Assembly (NCBI GenBank): GCA_002314725.1 | Contig: DCGV01000122.1 | Span: forward strand, 1-18,079 | DNA: 18,079 bases | Origin: Bacteroidales bacterium UBA1769 | GTDB lineage: Bacteria; Bacteroidota; Bacteroidia; Bacteroidales; UBA932 | Reading direction: 5' to 3' | Shown: positions 7,990 to 15,615 of the stretch, piece by piece | Numbering within the stretch: position 1 is the first letter of the stretch | How the letters are laid out: each line of letters begins with the position of its first letter | The notes under the pieces: generated by a model | What the model was told of the DNA's origin: nothing | The model's database searches: none | The model's input: only the letters and a program-made list of their open reading frames with translations | Program-made: the position numbers and the translations under genes

Positions 7990-8527
7990 TGGGGGAAAGC
8001 CTCTTATGGAGGTTCTGAAAAAACGCAGAAGCGGAAGGAAATACAGTGACAAGGAGTTTGACCTGCAGACATTGTCCAATATGTTGTGGGCATCATTCGG
8101 AATAAACAGTGAAAGAGGCGGGAGGACAGCTCCATCTTCTCATAACAGTCAGGAGATCGATCTATATATCTTTTTATCTTCCGGTGTATATCGTTATAAT
8201 GCTCTCGATAATACCCTTGAAATGCTTTTTGATGAAGATATGAGAGCCTTGACCGGCACACAGCTATATGTCGCTACTGCACCTATTCAGATAGCATTCA
8301 TTGGTAATAAGTCCAAATTGGTAAACAAAACGCCACAAGAGGAGGTTGAGACTGTTTTTCTCGATTCTGGATTTATTTCACAGAATCTGTATCTGTTCTG
8401 CGCATCATTCAATCTGCGCTGTGTTGTAAGATTGATGTTCGATAAGCAGATGCTTCATGAGAAACTCCGTTTGTCAAGTGATCAGGAGATTACTGTTATA
8501 CAATCTATTGGATATCCTGTTGAATAA
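7955..8527 (+). CDS. Nitroreductase family protein (SagB-like)
   Basis: The protein has about 190 residues. It carries the FMN-binding nitroreductase pattern: LMEVLKKRRSGRKYSDKEFD near the N-terminus, LQTLSNMLWASFGINSERGG, TAPSSHNSQEID, then the dimerisation and active-site region with EEVETVFLDSGFISQNLYLF and a conserved C-terminal VIQSIGYP. It probably reduces a small molecule with NAD(P)H; no substrate can be inferred. The start is uncertain: in-frame ATGs occur at 7943, 7952 and 7955, all inside the end of the transglycosylase gene (overlap 35-47 nt). I prefer 7955, which gives MNKITLPKPQNDGG. As I recall, many Bacteroidota relatives have a signal peptide ahead of an equivalent of LPKPQ; none is encoded here, so this copy looks cytoplasmic. 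Confidence 0.8.
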   Translation: MNKITLPKPQNDGGKPLMEVLKKRRSGRKYSDKEFDLQTLSNMLWASFGINSERGGRTAPSSHNSQEIDLYIFLSSGVYRYNALDNTLEMLFDEDMRALTGTQLYVATAPIQIAFIGNKSKLVNKTPQEEVETVFLDSGFISQNLYLFCASFNLRCVVRLMFDKQMLHEKLRLSSDQEITVIQSIGYPVE

Positions 8528-8530
8528 GTT

Positions 8531-9940
8531 ATGCGTCAAATTGAAAAACTATTCATAGACTATTTTGGCGAAGAGATAACCACTATCCGCCAATTCCCAT
8601 CTTCTGGCAGTAACCGTAATTATTTCAGGATTTATGGAGTTAATTATACTGCTATCGGAGTTGAATGGCATAATGTTGAGGAGAACAACGCCTTTTGCCA
8701 TCTGTCGAAACACTTCGTTTCACGTGGTCTCTCCATGCCGAAGGTTTATTCAATCAGTGAGGACAGATGCTCATATATTCAGGAGGATGTCGGTAACGAA
8801 ATACTCTATGATATAGTCGAACATGGCCGCATCTCCGGTCAATACTCATCAGAAGAGGTTTCATTATTGAAAAAAACGATTGCGGCACTTCCAAAGATTC
8901 AATTTGAAGGGGCAATTGGACTTGATTTTTCAGTATGCTATCCACAACCCTCTTTTGACAAGAGAATGATAGAGTTCGATTTGAACTATTTCAAATATAA
9001 TTTTCTCAAATTGACAGGGTTAGAGTTCAATGAGATGCGTCTCCAGGATGACTTTGACGCTTTGTCAAACCATCTTTTAAGATATGATTCCAATACATTC
9101 ATGTATCGCGATTTTCAGGCGAGGAATGTAATGCTGAAGGATGGAGAACCTTATTTCATTGATTTTCAGGGTGGAAGACGTGGTCCAATCTACTATGATG
9201 TGGCATCATTTGTATGGCAGGCCAAGGCAAATTATCCTAAGAAGCTAAAGAATGAGTTGATTGATACCTATATTGAATCACTTAAACCATATTCGGACAT
9301 TACCCGTAATGAATTCGATGCGATATTCAGACACTTTGTACTTTTTAGAACGCTTCAAGTCCTTGGTGCATACGGTTTTAGGGGATTATTTGAAAAGAAG
9401 GCCCATTTCCTTCAAAGTATCCCTTTCGCCCTGGCTAATTTGAAAGAAATACTTGATACACCTTTTGAGGAGTACCCATATCTCTCTGAACTGCTTCTTA
9501 AAGTGGCCGATATGGATAGGTTTTCAACTGGAGATATTGATTCTCATGATGGGAAACTCATTGTAGAGATATATAGTTTTTCATATAAACGTGGTTTCCC
9601 TGATGATTTCAGTGGTAATGGAGGTGGTTATGTATTTGACTGCAGATCTATTCATAATCCTGGGAAATATGAACAATATAGATATTTGACAGGTAATGAT
9701 CAGCCAGTTATAGATTTTCTGGAAAAGGATGGAGAAATTCTGGATTTCCTAGAAGATGTCTACAAGTTGGCCGACAGGCATGTGAAACGCTATATTGAGA
9801 GGGGATTCACTCATCTGATGTTCTGTTTCGGATGTACAGGAGGGCAGCATAGAAGTGTATATTGCGCCAATCATCTTGCTGAATATCTCTCAAGCAGATA
9901 TGATATCGTCGTTAAACTTACACACAGGGAGTTGAAATAG
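8531..9940 (+). CDS. AmgK-like sugar kinase fused to a RapZ C-terminal domain
   Basis: This 469-residue protein has two parts. Residues 1-330 form an aminoglycoside-phosphotransferase-fold kinase of the AmgK type: SGSNRNYFRI (25-34), YRDFQARNVML (192-202) with likely catalytic Asp194 and Asn199, and FIDFQGGRRGP (209-219) with metal-binding Asp211. AmgK phosphorylates MurNAc or GlcNAc at the anomeric position. Residues 342-469 match the C-terminal domain of RapZ (LIVEIYSFSYKRG, FGCTGGQHRSV at 433-443, LTHRE at 464-468). In E. coli RapZ this region binds RNA and glucosamine-6-phosphate. The P-loop domain of full RapZ is absent. A fused amino-sugar sensor controlling the kinase is my inference. 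The gene starts 3 nt after the nitroreductase stop and ends 1 nt before a MurU-like gene, its expected pathway partner. Confidence 0.85.
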   Translation: MRQIEKLFIDYFGEEITTIRQFPSSGSNRNYFRIYGVNYTAIGVEWHNVEENNAFCHLSKHFVSRGLSMPKVYSISEDRCSYIQEDVGNEILYDIVEHGRISGQYSSEEVSLLKKTIAALPKIQFEGAIGLDFSVCYPQPSFDKRMIEFDLNYFKYNFLKLTGLEFNEMRLQDDFDALSNHLLRYDSNTFMYRDFQARNVMLKDGEPYFIDFQGGRRGPIYYDVASFVWQAKANYPKKLKNELIDTYIESLKPYSDITRNEFDAIFRHFVLFRTLQVLGAYGFRGLFEKKAHFLQSIPFALANLKEILDTPFEEYPYLSELLLKVADMDRFSTGDIDSHDGKLIVEIYSFSYKRGFPDDFSGNGGGYVFDCRSIHNPGKYEQYRYLTGNDQPVIDFLEKDGEILDFLEDVYKLADRHVKRYIERGFTHLMFCFGCTGGQHRSVYCANHLAEYLSSRYDIVVKLTHRELK

Positions 9941-9941
9941 G

Positions 9942-10649
9942 ATGAAACGGGCAATGATATTTGCAGCAGGGCTGGGCACTCGTCTGAAACCTCTGACGGA
10001 TACGATGCCTAAGGCACTGGTTCCATATAAGGGTGAGCCAATGCTGAAGAGTCTTGTTGTCATACTGAAGGAGTCAGGTTTCCAAGATATTGTTGTCAAT
10101 GTGCATCATTTTGCCGATCAGATAGATGATTATCTCGCCCAAAATGGCAATTTCGGAGTCTCTATCCGTACCTCTGATGAGCGGGATCTGCTAAGGGAGA
10201 CGGGAGGTGGTATCAGACACGCAGCCTCTCTGTTGAAAGGTACCGACCCAATTCTGGTCCATAATGTAGATATTGTTACCAATCTTGATTACTCGTCACT
10301 GCTGGATAATCATAAAATAGAAGATCTTGCTACACTGATTGTTAGTGACCGCAAGACCTCTAGATATCTTCTTTTCGATGATGAGAACAGACTTGTAGGC
10401 TGGACAAATATTGAAACTGGTCAAGTTAAATCGCCTTACGTCAATCTGAATCCGGATCTCTATAAAAAGATGGCATTCTCAGGTGTTCATATCGTCTCTC
10501 CAAAGATTTTTGAAGTAATGAAAACATGGCCTGAAAAGTTCTCCATCATTGATTTCTACCTTTCGGTGTGTATGGATTATCCTGTCAGAGCGTTAACTTT
10601 TGAGGGATTGGAAGTACGGGATCTTGGTAAGATTGCCGATTTCCATTAG
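9942..10649 (+). CDS. MurU-like sugar-1-phosphate nucleotidyltransferase
   Basis: This 235-residue protein has a single nucleotidyltransferase domain. The N-terminal signature AAGLGTRLKPLTDTMPKAL (8-26) binds the nucleotide. ETGGGI (86-91) and HNVDIV (107-112), with Asp110 as probable Mg ligand, are also typical. It lacks the left-handed beta-helix found in GlmU or long GlmU-like proteins and is the size of MurU. MurU makes UDP-MurNAc from MurNAc-1-phosphate, bypassing MurA and MurB and giving intrinsic fosfomycin tolerance in Pseudomonas. The AmgK-like kinase gene lies 1 nt upstream, which strongly supports this role over a GDP-mannose or dTDP-glucose enzyme. It is the last gene of the operon. 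Its stop codon lies one base from the stop of the opposing metY gene. Confidence 0.82.
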   Translation: MKRAMIFAAGLGTRLKPLTDTMPKALVPYKGEPMLKSLVVILKESGFQDIVVNVHHFADQIDDYLAQNGNFGVSIRTSDERDLLRETGGGIRHAASLLKGTDPILVHNVDIVTNLDYSSLLDNHKIEDLATLIVSDRKTSRYLLFDDENRLVGWTNIETGQVKSPYVNLNPDLYKKMAFSGVHIVSPKIFEVMKTWPEKFSIIDFYLSVCMDYPVRALTFEGLEVRDLGKIADFH

Positions 10650-10650
10650 T

Positions 10651-11925
10651 CTATTTCAACGCAGCTTCCAGATCTTCTATCAAATCATCCACATTCTCAG
10701 TTCCAACTGAGAGTCTCAACATGTTTGGATAGACGCCACATGTAATCTGTTCCTTCTCGCTTAGTTGTGAATGAGTGGTAGATGCAGGGTGAACAATCAA
10801 TGATTTGGAGTCACCTACGCTACTGACATGTAAAATCAAATCAAGCTTATCTATCAGACCGGCAGCTGCTTCATAACCATCTTTCAGTCTGAATGTCAAT
10901 ACAGCGCCAAAACCATTGTTCATATATTTGGATGCCAGCTTATGATATTGATTATCCTTCAATCCAGGATAATTAACACTTTCAACAGCACTGTTAGCGC
11001 TTAAAGCCTCGGCAATGGCCAATGCATTGTCGCAGCAGCGTTGAGCTCTCAATGACAGCGTTTCAAGTCCCTGTAGCATAAGGAAGGAGTTGAACGGAGA
11101 TATGGTGGAACCGAAATTCCTGAGTCCTTCCACTCTCACGCGTCCAGCAAAACAACCATCTCCGAAGACCTCCTTGTAAACCAATCCATGATAGCTCTCG
11201 GCAGGTGCGGCAAGTTGAGGATATTTTTCTGCGTCCCATTCGAAATTACCTCCATCGACAACTATTCCACCCAGAGAGGTACCGTGTCCGCAAATCCACT
11301 TAGTTGCAGAGTGGACGGAAACGTTTGCGCCCCAATCTATAGGTCGGAAAAGATATCCTCCACATCCGAATGTGTTGTCCACAATCACGCAGATATGTTT
11401 TTTGTTGGCAAGTTCAATAATAGGCTCGTAGTCCGGAACATTGAATGCCGGATTTCCAAGATGTTCGAGGTATATTACTTTTGTCTTGGAATCAATACAT
11501 TTTGATATAGATTCAGCACTGTCTGATTCGGCGAAGCGTGCCTCAATTCCCATATCTTTCAATGTTGATGAGAATAGGGTATGAGTGCCGCCATACAGGA
11601 ATGGAGATGACACAATGTTGTCTCCCAGTGAGCAGATATTCACCACTGCAAGGAAAACAGCAGCATGACCTGAAGCTGTAGCAGTGGCTGCTACACCATT
11701 TTCCAGGGCAGCCATACGCTTCTCAAATACATCTGTAGTAGTATTTGTGATGCGAGTATAGATGTTGCCTGGTTTTTTCAAAGCGAACAAATCTGCAGCA
11801 CTCTCTATCGATTCGAATTCATATGCTGTACTCTGATAGATAGGAACGGCAGTTCCCTTGGACTGAGGATCAATCTCCTGACCTGCTCTTACTTGAAGGG
11901 TTTCAAATCTGTATTTTTTCTCCAT
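10651..11925 (-). CDS. metY: O-acetylhomoserine sulfhydrylase (MetY type)
   Basis: This 424-residue protein belongs to the Cys/Met-metabolism PLP enzyme family. It makes homocysteine from O-acetylhomoserine and sulfide. Visible motifs are YTRITNTTTDVFEKRMAALE (56-75), IVDNTFGCGG (181-190) with PLP-contacting Asp183, and SATKWICGHGTSLGG (206-220) with Lys209 as the Schiff-base lysine. The length and the inserted segment after GHGT (about 220-265) fit the roughly 430-residue OAH sulfhydrylases and not the shorter cystathionine gamma-synthases. It starts 11 nt after thrA and is the last gene of the metX-thrA-metY operon; MetX makes its substrate. Cystathionine gamma-lyase-like activity cannot be excluded but is less likely in this context. 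Confidence 0.9.
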   Translation of the reverse strand: MEKKYRFETLQVRAGQEIDPQSKGTAVPIYQSTAYEFESIESAADLFALKKPGNIYTRITNTTTDVFEKRMAALENGVAATATASGHAAVFLAVVNICSLGDNIVSSPFLYGGTHTLFSSTLKDMGIEARFAESDSAESISKCIDSKTKVIYLEHLGNPAFNVPDYEPIIELANKKHICVIVDNTFGCGGYLFRPIDWGANVSVHSATKWICGHGTSLGGIVVDGGNFEWDAEKYPQLAAPAESYHGLVYKEVFGDGCFAGRVRVEGLRNFGSTISPFNSFLMLQGLETLSLRAQRCCDNALAIAEALSANSAVESVNYPGLKDNQYHKLASKYMNNGFGAVLTFRLKDGYEAAAGLIDKLDLILHVSSVGDSKSLIVHPASTTHSQLSEKEQITCGVYPNMLRLSVGTENVDDLIEDLEAALK

Positions 11926-11936
11926 TTTCTCTATGT

Positions 11937-14390
11937 TTAGATAGTATGAACGATATCGTTAAGAACACCTGAGGCAGTCTGGAAAGTTCCAGCTCCGGCG
12001 CCTTGGATTACAAGAGGGGATGTATAGAAATCACTCCAGATGATAGCTGCGTTGTCGGTGGCTGTAAGGAAGAATAGAGGATTGCTTGTATCGACTTTCT
12101 GAAGCCCGATCTTGGCCTTGTATTCTCCATTTTCGTTCTCCAACGATGCTATGAATTTCAATTGCAGACCTTGTGATGCAGCTTCTTGGTATTGTTGAGC
12201 AAATTGAGCTTCATTTTTCTCAATCATATTGAAGAAATCATCTATAGTTCCATCGAAATACTCTTTTGGAAGAATAGGAGAGATCTCAACGTCGCTCTCT
12301 TCGATAAATATACCTGCTTCGCGACAAAGGATAACCAATTTTCTAAGGACGTCTTTACCGCCAAGGTCTATTCTTGGGTCATGTTCAGTGTAGCCCAAAG
12401 CTTGAGCCTGTTTGATTACACTTGCGAAAGATACCCCCTCGCTACCTTTATATGTGCTGAATACGTAATTCAATGTTCCTGAAAGAACGGCTTGAACTCT
12501 ATGAATGGCATCACCGCTGTTTGAACAGCGTGAAATGGTCTCAAGAATAGGAAGCGCAGCACCTACAGTAGTCTCATATTTGACACTTCTTCCACAATTG
12601 AAGGCGCACTTCTTAATCGCCATGTATTTCTGCAGAGGTGCGGCGAATGCGATTTTGTTGCAGGCTACAACGTTGTAGCCATTCTCTATCATGGTAACAT
12701 ATTTGTTTGCAATATCGTAACTTGAAGTACAATCGACGAATATTGAATTTTCAAGCGACATAGATTGGATCTCAGAGAAGAAGGCGTCATCTGCAGCATT
12801 GGATCCATTATCAAGAAGATTGTCGATATCGGTCAAGTCAATACCATCTCTCTTAATGACATATTTCCTGCTGTTGCTCAATCCTGCGACATTGATAAGT
12901 TTGCCTGTCTTTTCAAACACTTTCTGTTTGTTCTCTTTAATTATTTGAATCAACGCCTTTCCAACTCCACCATAACCTGCGATGAACAGATTGATGATTT
13001 TTGTATTTGATTTTTCAAAGAACTCCCTGTGAATACTTTGAATAGCAGGGACTACATCCTGTGATTCAATTATTACTGAAATATTACGTTCAGAAGATCC
13101 TTGCGCCGTAGCTCTGACTGAGATTCCTCTACGTCCCAAAGCTGCCAACATCCTACCGGTCGATCCACTGTGGCTCAAGATATCGTTACCAACAAGACAT
13201 ACTATTGAGAAACCTTTCTCAACTTTCAACGGATTAAGTTTCCCTAGGGAGATTTCGTATGCGAAAGTTTTATCGGCAGCAGCTTTGGCTTTCTCAGCAT
13301 CTTTTTCAGAAATCGCTATGCACATGGTATGTACTGAGGATGCTTGAGTAATCAAAATAATATTGATTCCACTTACACTGAGAGCCTCAAACAGTCTGCT
13401 GGAGAATCCTGGAATGCCCACCATTCCACTTCCTTCAAGACTGATAAGGGCGATATTGTCGGAATTGGAGATCCCGATTACGCCTGAACGGTCAGATCCG
13501 TAAGGAGGATCACTCTCTATCAAAGTACCGCAATCGTCAGGGTTGAATGTGTCTTTAATGTAAATTGGGATACTCTTGGCAATTACAGGTTGGATAGTAG
13601 GTGGATATATAACCTTTGCTCCAAAGTGTGACAACTCAAGCGCAGCTCTGTAAGATATGTTGCGGATAGGGTAGGCTTCCGGTGCTATCTTTGGATTCGT
13701 GGTCATCATTCCTGGAACGTCTGTCCATATTTCAAGAACTCTTGCCTTACTTCCCACTGCAATGATAGATGCAGAGTAATCAGAACCGCCACGGCCTAAT
13801 GTGACCATTTTCCCACTCTGATCTGAAGCTATGAATCCAGGCATGATGAAAAGTTGTGTATGCCTGTTCTCCGATAGCATCTTTTCTATGTTGTCGTTAG
13901 TGATATCTGTATCTACGACACCATTGTTAGTCTTGATGATTTGTCTTGAATCTATCCATTTGCAATCATAACCAAGACTCTTGAACTTGAAGATTAGAAT
14001 GGAGGTGGATAGAAGTTCCCCAACCCCTTGGATAGCATCCAAAGATGTTTTTGTCAATTCACCAAGTATATATACACCAAGTGTGATGCTTCTTAAATTA
14101 TCGAAGTTCTCTTGGCAGTATTGTAAGCTTCGCTGTCTCTTCTCTTCAGGGATGAAGCTGTTGATTATCTTCTCATGCCTGCTTTGAAGTTCGTCAATCA
14201 TAATCTTGTAATTGTCATCTTTCTGAGATGCCAATGTCCCGATTTGAATTAATGAATCTGTACATCCACTGATTGCAGATGCCACTACGATTGTTCTGTC
14301 ACGTTCTAATGCTTTATTGACAATATCAACAACTTTGCCCATTGCTGAGGCATCGGCTACTGATGAGCCTCCGAATTTTAAGACTTGCAT
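11937..14390 (-). CDS. thrA: Bifunctional aspartate kinase / homoserine dehydrogenase
   Basis: This 817-residue protein carries out the first and third steps of the aspartate pathway. The aspartate kinase part (about 1-285) shows KFGGSS (5-10), GFIASD (185-190), TLGRGGSDYSA (197-207) and WTDVPGMMTTNP (222-233). Two ACT-type regulatory regions occupy about 310-460 (GSGMVGIPGF, GRRGISVRATAQGSSERNIS). The homoserine dehydrogenase part (about 465-817) shows the NAD(P)-binding GYGGVGKAL (472-480), ETTVGAALPIL (606-616), GTLNYVFS (638-645) and YTEHDPRIDLGGKDVLRKL (667-685). The length equals E. coli ThrA. It lies between metX (7 nt upstream) and metY (11 nt downstream) with no thrB or thrC nearby, so here homoserine seems directed to methionine. 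In ThrA relatives threonine inhibits through the ACT regions; which amino acid does so here cannot be read from the sequence. Confidence 0.93.
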   Translation of the reverse strand: MQVLKFGGSSVADASAMGKVVDIVNKALERDRTIVVASAISGCTDSLIQIGTLASQKDDNYKIMIDELQSRHEKIINSFIPEEKRQRSLQYCQENFDNLRSITLGVYILGELTKTSLDAIQGVGELLSTSILIFKFKSLGYDCKWIDSRQIIKTNNGVVDTDITNDNIEKMLSENRHTQLFIMPGFIASDQSGKMVTLGRGGSDYSASIIAVGSKARVLEIWTDVPGMMTTNPKIAPEAYPIRNISYRAALELSHFGAKVIYPPTIQPVIAKSIPIYIKDTFNPDDCGTLIESDPPYGSDRSGVIGISNSDNIALISLEGSGMVGIPGFSSRLFEALSVSGINIILITQASSVHTMCIAISEKDAEKAKAAADKTFAYEISLGKLNPLKVEKGFSIVCLVGNDILSHSGSTGRMLAALGRRGISVRATAQGSSERNISVIIESQDVVPAIQSIHREFFEKSNTKIINLFIAGYGGVGKALIQIIKENKQKVFEKTGKLINVAGLSNSRKYVIKRDGIDLTDIDNLLDNGSNAADDAFFSEIQSMSLENSIFVDCTSSYDIANKYVTMIENGYNVVACNKIAFAAPLQKYMAIKKCAFNCGRSVKYETTVGAALPILETISRCSNSGDAIHRVQAVLSGTLNYVFSTYKGSEGVSFASVIKQAQALGYTEHDPRIDLGGKDVLRKLVILCREAGIFIEESDVEISPILPKEYFDGTIDDFFNMIEKNEAQFAQQYQEAASQGLQLKFIASLENENGEYKAKIGLQKVDTSNPLFFLTATDNAAIIWSDFYTSPLVIQGAGAGTFQTASGVLNDIVHTI

Positions 14391-14397
14391 GGTATTG

Positions 14398-15426
14398 TTA
14401 TAATTTCTTTAAAATTGGTTCAATGATTTTTGTAATTTTTGGGTATTCAATAAGGAATCCGTCATGCCCAAAATCAGATGAGATGATGTTCATCGAGGAG
14501 TTCCTTATGCAATCAGCGACATGCTGTATCTCCTGTACTGAGAAAATACCGTCGCTGTCGATAGCGATGAAAGTACAGTTGGCTGAAACAGTTGACAGAG
14601 CCTTCTCTATACCACCTCGGCCTCGGCCTAGATTCTGGCTGTCTGTTGAGTTGATCAAATAGTAATATGAATATGCATCAAATCTGTCTGATAACTTCTT
14701 CCCTTGATATCTCTGATATGAGGCGGCTTTTGAAGAAAAAACAAACTCTGGATCAGGTTCTGCTTGAGTAAGGCCGTAGCCTTCTCGGCTTCTGTATAGA
14801 GTCATACCTATCGCTCTGGCTGTACGTAATCCCATCTCGCCTCCCTTAAGACTCTTGCACTCTCTGAAAGACGGATCTGCTTCCAAGGCCATTCTCATAC
14901 TTTCATTATGAGCTGTAAGCCAAGGAGTTGTCATTGCACTTGTCGCTATGATTACGGCATTCTTTATTATGTCAGGCTCCATGATGAGCCATTCCAGACT
15001 TTGGAACCCACCGATAGAACTGCCGATCATGAAATCTATGCTCTCTATACCGAGATGCTTCCTTATGATTATCTCACTGTTGACTATGTCTCTGATAGTG
15101 AAGGCGGGGTAATCGAAGAAGTAAGGGGTGCCGCTATTTGGATTGATGGAAGCTGGTGATGTCGTTCCATATGGTGAACCAAGCATGTTGACACAAATAA
15201 CGAAATATTTCTCTGTGTCAATTAACCTGCCTTTCCCAACGAGGTCGCTCCACCACTCTTCCGGGTCAGAATTGCCTGTAAGAGCATGACAAATCCATAT
15301 TACTTTTCTGGAGTCATTCTTCTGCCAATCTCTTGAAGAAGTATGATATACAATTTCTAAATTCGAAATGGATTCGCCTGATTCGAAAGTGAAAGGATTT
15401 GTATATGTAAAACTATGTCTAATCAT
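14398..15426 (-). CDS. metX: Homoserine O-acetyltransferase (MetX)
   Basis: This 342-residue alpha/beta-hydrolase protein should acetylate homoserine with acetyl-CoA. The N-terminal half has ICHALTGNSDPEEWW (45-59) and NMLGSPYGTTSPASINP (80-96), the MetX oxyanion and CoA region. The nucleophile elbow is IGSSIGGFQSLEW (134-146) with Ser137; most MetX proteins have GGSMGG, so the Ser-Ile pair is slightly unusual. Asp292 (AIDSDGIF) and His321 (FGHDGFL) complete a likely triad. Some MetX-family members use succinyl-CoA, and the acyl donor is not certain from these motifs. As the first gene of the metX-thrA-metY operon it lies behind a long leader with a Met-rich small ORF, so its expression is probably tied to methionine supply. 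Confidence 0.9.
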   Translation of the reverse strand: MIRHSFTYTNPFTFESGESISNLEIVYHTSSRDWQKNDSRKVIWICHALTGNSDPEEWWSDLVGKGRLIDTEKYFVICVNMLGSPYGTTSPASINPNSGTPYFFDYPAFTIRDIVNSEIIIRKHLGIESIDFMIGSSIGGFQSLEWLIMEPDIIKNAVIIATSAMTTPWLTAHNESMRMALEADPSFRECKSLKGGEMGLRTARAIGMTLYRSREGYGLTQAEPDPEFVFSSKAASYQRYQGKKLSDRFDAYSYYYLINSTDSQNLGRGRGGIEKALSTVSANCTFIAIDSDGIFSVQEIQHVADCIRNSSMNIISSDFGHDGFLIEYPKITKIIEPILKKL

Positions 15427-15451
15427 CGGTTGTTTAAAAACAATTACGATA

Positions 15452-15459
15452 CAAAGTTA
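15452..15459 (-). promoter_or_regulatory. Possible second (proximal) -7 box for metX
   Basis: The minus strand again reads TAACTTTG, 25 nt before the metX start. There is no TTG at the usual distance. It overlaps the end of the 10-bp A/U-rich inverted repeat at 15458-15484. If active, it would give a leaderless-attenuator bypass with a roughly 20-nt 5' UTR. It may equally be a chance match. Confidence 0.3.
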
Positions 15460-15484
15460 AAAACATCATCAATAGATGTTTTTA
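15458..15484 (-). repeat. 10-bp A/U-rich inverted repeat, terminator-like hairpin or operator
   Basis: On the minus strand TAAAAACATC-TATTGAT-GATGTTTTTA forms a perfect 10-bp stem with a 7-nt loop. The T tract is part of the stem and only four pairs are G-C, so it is a weak intrinsic terminator at best. It could be the terminator arm of an attenuator, or a protein-binding palindrome next to the proximal -7 box. Confidence 0.45.
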
Positions 15485-15567
15485 CTATTATTAATTATAT
15501 GTGATTTTTGAATTATTCAATCCAAGCATCCTGTTTGGAGTTGAACATAGAGGATTATTGATGCATC

Positions 15568-15615
15568 TTAAAGATGCATTCGCATAGACATAGATATGAG
15601 TATCCTCTTTATCAT
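15568..15615 (-). CDS. Met-rich leader peptide MIKRILISMSMRMHL upstream of metX
   Basis: This is a 15-codon ORF with an ATG start and TAA stop. It encodes four Met (positions 1, 9, 11, 13) and three Ile, all AUA (2, 5, 7). The MSMRM cluster lies just before the stop. Codons 13-15 and the stop form the left arm and loop of a perfect 9-bp palindrome, so ribosome position would directly affect RNA folding. The start lies only 8 nt after the -7 box of a strong promoter, so the mRNA would be nearly leaderless. The stop is 141 nt upstream of the metX ATG, a distance usual for amino-acid attenuators. The Met enrichment and its place before a methionine operon support a leader peptide; whether it is translated is unknown. 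A second small ORF (MFNSKQDAWIE, from 15548) has no such bias. Confidence 0.5.
   Translation of the reverse strand: MIKRILISMSMRMHL

Noticed and set aside
15516..15548. Second small leader ORF MFNSKQDAWIE
   Set aside because: It has no enrichment in Met or Ile, and a short ORF of this length is expected by chance.
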